From positions 1 to 16,890 of the forward strand of contig DGII01000002.1 in assembly GCA_002393095.1 (NCBI GenBank): a stretch of 16,890 nucleotides of DNA. The letters are read 5' to 3'. Source of the stretch: Lachnospiraceae bacterium UBA3826 (GTDB lineage Bacteria; Bacillota; Clostridia; Lachnospirales; Lachnospiraceae). The position numbers and the translations under genes are program-made. Positions 14,719 to 16,890 of this stretch are shown one piece after another. Each line of letters opens with the position of its first letter. Within the stretch, counting starts at the first letter, position 1. Below the pieces are notes generated by a model, which worked only from the letters and a program-made list of their open reading frames with translations, searched no databases and was not told where the DNA came from.

Positions 14719-14747
14719 ATTATATACCACCAAACGCTTATTCTCAA
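14719..14747 (-). promoter_or_regulatory. Promoter of rarA, predicted near-leaderless
   Basis: On the minus strand TTGAGA (14742-14747) and a perfect TATAAT (14719-14724) are separated by exactly 17 bp. Only 8 bp lie between the -10 hexamer and the ATG at 14710, so the start should fall about one base before the start codon. Confidence 0.7.
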
Positions 14748-14804
14748 TAAGAAGCTTTCAGAGATCCTCCTTATTCCAATCCGTGAGCGCGTAAAGTTTT
14801 CAAT

Positions 14805-14825
14805 TCACTAAGACAAACTTAGTGA
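14805..14825. repeat. Small inverted repeat between rarA and clpB
   Basis: TCACTAAG and CTTAGTGA form a perfect 8-bp inverted repeat with a 5-bp spacer (ACAAA). Neither strand has a T-run after it, so it is not a normal terminator; it could be an operator. The rest of this gap (14748-14905) is AT-rich, and I see no gene in it. Confidence 0.4.
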
Positions 14826-14905
14826 TTCTAAGATTTTACCAGCCTTGCGGATTTTATAAAGGGTTGATGAGTTTATAAGAAGTTAATAAATTTTATAAAT
14901 TATTG

Positions 14906-14932
14906 TTAGCACTCAGCCTTGACGAGTGCTAA
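14906..14932 (+). promoter_or_regulatory. CIRCE operator (HrcA binding site) of clpB
   Basis: TTAGCACTC (14906-14914) and GAGTGCTAA (14924-14932) are perfect consensus CIRCE arms separated by the standard 9 bp. HrcA bound here represses class I heat-shock genes. The -35 hexamer of the clpB promoter starts in the spacer and ends on the first base of the right arm, so binding should block polymerase. No CtsR-type direct repeat is visible. Confidence 0.97.
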
Positions 14933-14946
14933 TTCTGTATTATAAT
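14919..14946 (+). promoter_or_regulatory. Sigma-A promoter of clpB within CIRCE
   Basis: TTGACG (14919-14924) lies inside the CIRCE element and TATAAT (14941-14946) follows after 16 bp. The predicted start is near 14953, about 26 nt before the ATG, leaving the AAGGAGG ribosome site (14965-14971) in the leader. Confidence 0.8.
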
Positions 14947-14978
14947 TAGATTCATAAGGGGATTAAGGAGGTAAGCAT

Positions 14979-16890
14979 ATGAATATAAGTAAATTCACAC
15001 AGAAATCAATAGAAGCGGTACAGAATATGGAGAAGGTTGCTATGGAGTACGGTAATCAGGAGATCGAACAGGAACACCTTTTATACTCGCTGATCACCAT
15101 AGAGGACAGCCTGATAGCAAAGCTCATCGAGAAGATGGAGATCAGATTCTCCGAATTCAAGAAGCGTACTGAGCAGGCTTTGGATAAGAGGGTCAAGGTA
15201 CAGGGCGGTCAGCCCTATGTGGGACAGGCTCTTAATAAGGTGCTCATAACCGCAGAGGATGAAGCCAGGCATATGGGAGATGAATATGTGTCGGTTGAGC
15301 ATCTATTCCTGAGCATGATAAAGAATCCGAACAAAGAAATTAAATCTATATTTAATGAATACGGAATTACCAGAGACAGATTCCTTCAGGCGCTTCAGGC
15401 GGTCAGAGGCAATCATACGGTGACAAGCGATAATCCGGAGGCTACTTACGATACCTTGGAGAAGTACGGACAGGAGCTTGTAAGCAAGGCCAGGGAGCAG
15501 AAGCTTGATCCCGTTATAGGACGAGATGAAGAGATAAGGAATGTCATCCGTATCCTTTCAAGGAAGACCAAGAATAACCCGGTACTCATAGGTGAGCCAG
15601 GTGTAGGTAAGACCGCTGTAGCAGAGGGACTGGCCGAACGTATAGCAAGAGGCGATGTGCCTCAGGCACTTAAAGATAAGAAGATATTCGCTCTTGATAT
15701 GGGCGCACTTGTAGCAGGCGCCAAGTACAGGGGTGAGTTCGAGGAGAGACTTAAGGCTGTCCTTGAGGATGTGAAGAATTCGGACGGTGAGATCATCCTC
15801 TTTATAGATGAGCTGCATACCATAGTGGGCGCCGGTAAGACGGACGGAGCCCTCGATGCGGGCAATATGCTTAAGCCCATGCTTGCAAGAGGAGAGCTTC
15901 ACTGCATAGGTGCCACGACACTTAATGAATACAGGCAGTATATAGAGAAGGATGCCGCTTTGGAGAGAAGATTCCAGCCTGTTATGGTAGATGAGCCGAC
16001 AGTTGAGGACACCATATCCATCCTGAGAGGACTTAAGGAGAGATACGAGAATTACCACCATGTTAAGATACTGGACAATGCGCTTGTATCGGCGGCTACA
16101 CTTTCTCACAGATATATAAGTGACAGATTCCTGCCTGATAAGGCCATAGACCTTGTGGATGAGGCATGTGCCCTTATTAAGACGGAGATGGACTCCATGC
16201 CTGCGGAGATGGATGAGATGAGCCGTAAGATCACGCAGCTTCAGATAGAGGAAGCGGCGCTTAAGAAGGAAGAGGATAAGCTGTCTAAGGAGAGACTTGA
16301 GGCTTTGCAGAAGGAGCTTGCCGAGCTTCAGGATGAATATAATGTGAAGAAGGCCGAGCTTGACAATGAGAAATCGGCAGTAGGCAAGCTCTCTGCCCTT
16401 CGTGAACAGAGAGAGCAGCTTAAGAATGACATTGAGATAGCCAAGCGGGAGGGTAATTATGAGAAGGCAGGCGAGCTTGAATACGGCAGACTCCCTGATG
16501 TAATAAGACAGATTGAGGCCCAAGAAGCGGCTACAGGCGGTCAGATGAAGCTTGTACATGAGGCTGTGACAGATGACGAGATAGCCCGTATAGTATCACG
16601 CTGGACGGGAATACCCGTAAGCAGGCTTGGTGAATCCGAACGCAATAAGACCCTGCATCTTGATGAAGAGCTGCATAAGAGAGTCATCGGTCAGGATGAG
16701 GGAGTCACCAAGGTGACAGAGGCAATAATCAGATCGAAGGCAGGTATCAAGGACCCTACCAAGCCCATCGGTTCATTCTTATTCCTTGGTCCTACGGGCG
16801 TAGGTAAGACTGAGCTTGCCAAGAGCTTAGCCGAAGCGCTCTTCGATGATGAGAATAATATGGTTCGTATAGATATGTCGGAGTATATGG
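14979..16890 (+). CDS. clpB: ATP-dependent disaggregase ClpB, N-terminal 637 residues
   Basis: ClpB is a hexameric Hsp100 chaperone that pulls polypeptides out of aggregates together with DnaK. Visible parts are the double Clp-repeat N domain (about 1-145), the first AAA+ module with Walker A GEPGVGKT (205-212), pore loop KYRGE and Walker B ILFIDELH (273-280), and the coiled-coil middle domain (about 400-530, rich in E, K and L). The middle domain separates ClpB from ClpC and ClpA. The second AAA+ module follows (SRWTGIPVSRL, then GPTGVGKT at about 604-611). The gene runs off the right edge, so the end of the second module and the C-terminal domain are missing. A perfect AAGGAGG precedes the ATG. 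Control is by HrcA through CIRCE. Confidence 0.97.
   Translation, partial: MNISKFTQKSIEAVQNMEKVAMEYGNQEIEQEHLLYSLITIEDSLIAKLIEKMEIRFSEFKKRTEQALDKRVKVQGGQPYVGQALNKVLITAEDEARHMGDEYVSVEHLFLSMIKNPNKEIKSIFNEYGITRDRFLQALQAVRGNHTVTSDNPEATYDTLEKYGQELVSKAREQKLDPVIGRDEEIRNVIRILSRKTKNNPVLIGEPGVGKTAVAEGLAERIARGDVPQALKDKKIFALDMGALVAGAKYRGEFEERLKAVLEDVKNSDGEIILFIDELHTIVGAGKTDGALDAGNMLKPMLARGELHCIGATTLNEYRQYIEKDAALERRFQPVMVDEPTVEDTISILRGLKERYENYHHVKILDNALVSAATLSHRYISDRFLPDKAIDLVDEACALIKTEMDSMPAEMDEMSRKITQLQIEEAALKKEEDKLSKERLEALQKELAELQDEYNVKKAELDNEKSAVGKLSALREQREQLKNDIEIAKREGNYEKAGELEYGRLPDVIRQIEAQEAATGGQMKLVHEAVTDDEIARIVSRWTGIPVSRLGESERNKTLHLDEELHKRVIGQDEGVTKVTEAIIRSKAGIKDPTKPIGSFLFLGPTGVGKTELAKSLAEALFDDENNMVRIDMSEYM

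Noticed and set aside
15558..16559. 333-codon open frame on the minus strand opposite clpB
   Set aside because: It lies entirely inside the clear clpB coding frame, has no recognisable domain, and is explained by clpB codon use. A second frame at 15081-15302 is rejected for the same reason.
1..16890. CRISPR arrays, insertion sequences, prophage, tRNA or rRNA genes
   Set aside because: I saw no regularly spaced repeats, transposase or integrase motifs, terminal inverted repeats, or tRNA/rRNA-like sequence in any gap.

Overview
The window looks like a chromosomal core-genome segment from a strictly anaerobic, moderately AT-rich Gram-positive bacterium, most likely a Clostridia member of the Lachnospiraceae type. 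This rests on a class III (anaerobic) ribonucleotide reductase, a lipobox-type lipoprotein, a zinc-type L31 next to rho, a DUF1385-prmC-prfA cluster, a short malic enzyme and HrcA/CIRCE control of clpB. Genus and species are not resolved. I found no mobile element, CRISPR array, tRNA or rRNA.

Layout. Almost everything is on the minus strand. Bases 1-1163 hold the 5' part of nrdD, preceded by a promoter and two NrdR boxes 32 bp apart. A terminator (1343-1384) closes a two-gene unit transcribed towards nrdD: an AMP-forming acyl-CoA synthetase (2564-4198) followed 23 bp later by a TPR lipoprotein (1473-2540). Next is a class I SAM methyltransferase (4320-5111), divergent from a cupin/AraC-type regulator (5149-6150, plus strand). 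The two start codons are only 37 bp apart, and each has an extended -10 placed so that transcription should start at or next to the start codon.

Bases 6140-10043 hold a minus-strand cluster in the order DUF1385 membrane protein, prmC, prfA, argC; argC overlaps the end of the araC-type gene tail to tail by 11 bp. PrmC methylates the glutamine of the GGQ motif of the release factor encoded by the next gene. Upstream lie rpmE (10148-10351, with its own promoter and a terminator) and rho (10490-11962, with a long charged disordered linker and hairpins in its leader). Then come malic enzyme (12170-13321) and rarA (13385-14710), the latter with a strong promoter that also predicts an almost leaderless mRNA. 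On the plus strand, clpB (14979 to the window end) has a perfect CIRCE operator over its -35 region.

Together the genes cover housekeeping: deoxynucleotide supply, translation termination and ribosome assembly, transcription termination, fork maintenance, protein disaggregation, arginine synthesis and carbon metabolism. I saw no clearly new defence or mobile system. The least ordinary signals are the three predicted leaderless or near-leaderless starts, the hairpins upstream of rho, the acyl-CoA synthetase/TPR lipoprotein pair and the methyltransferase/AraC pair.
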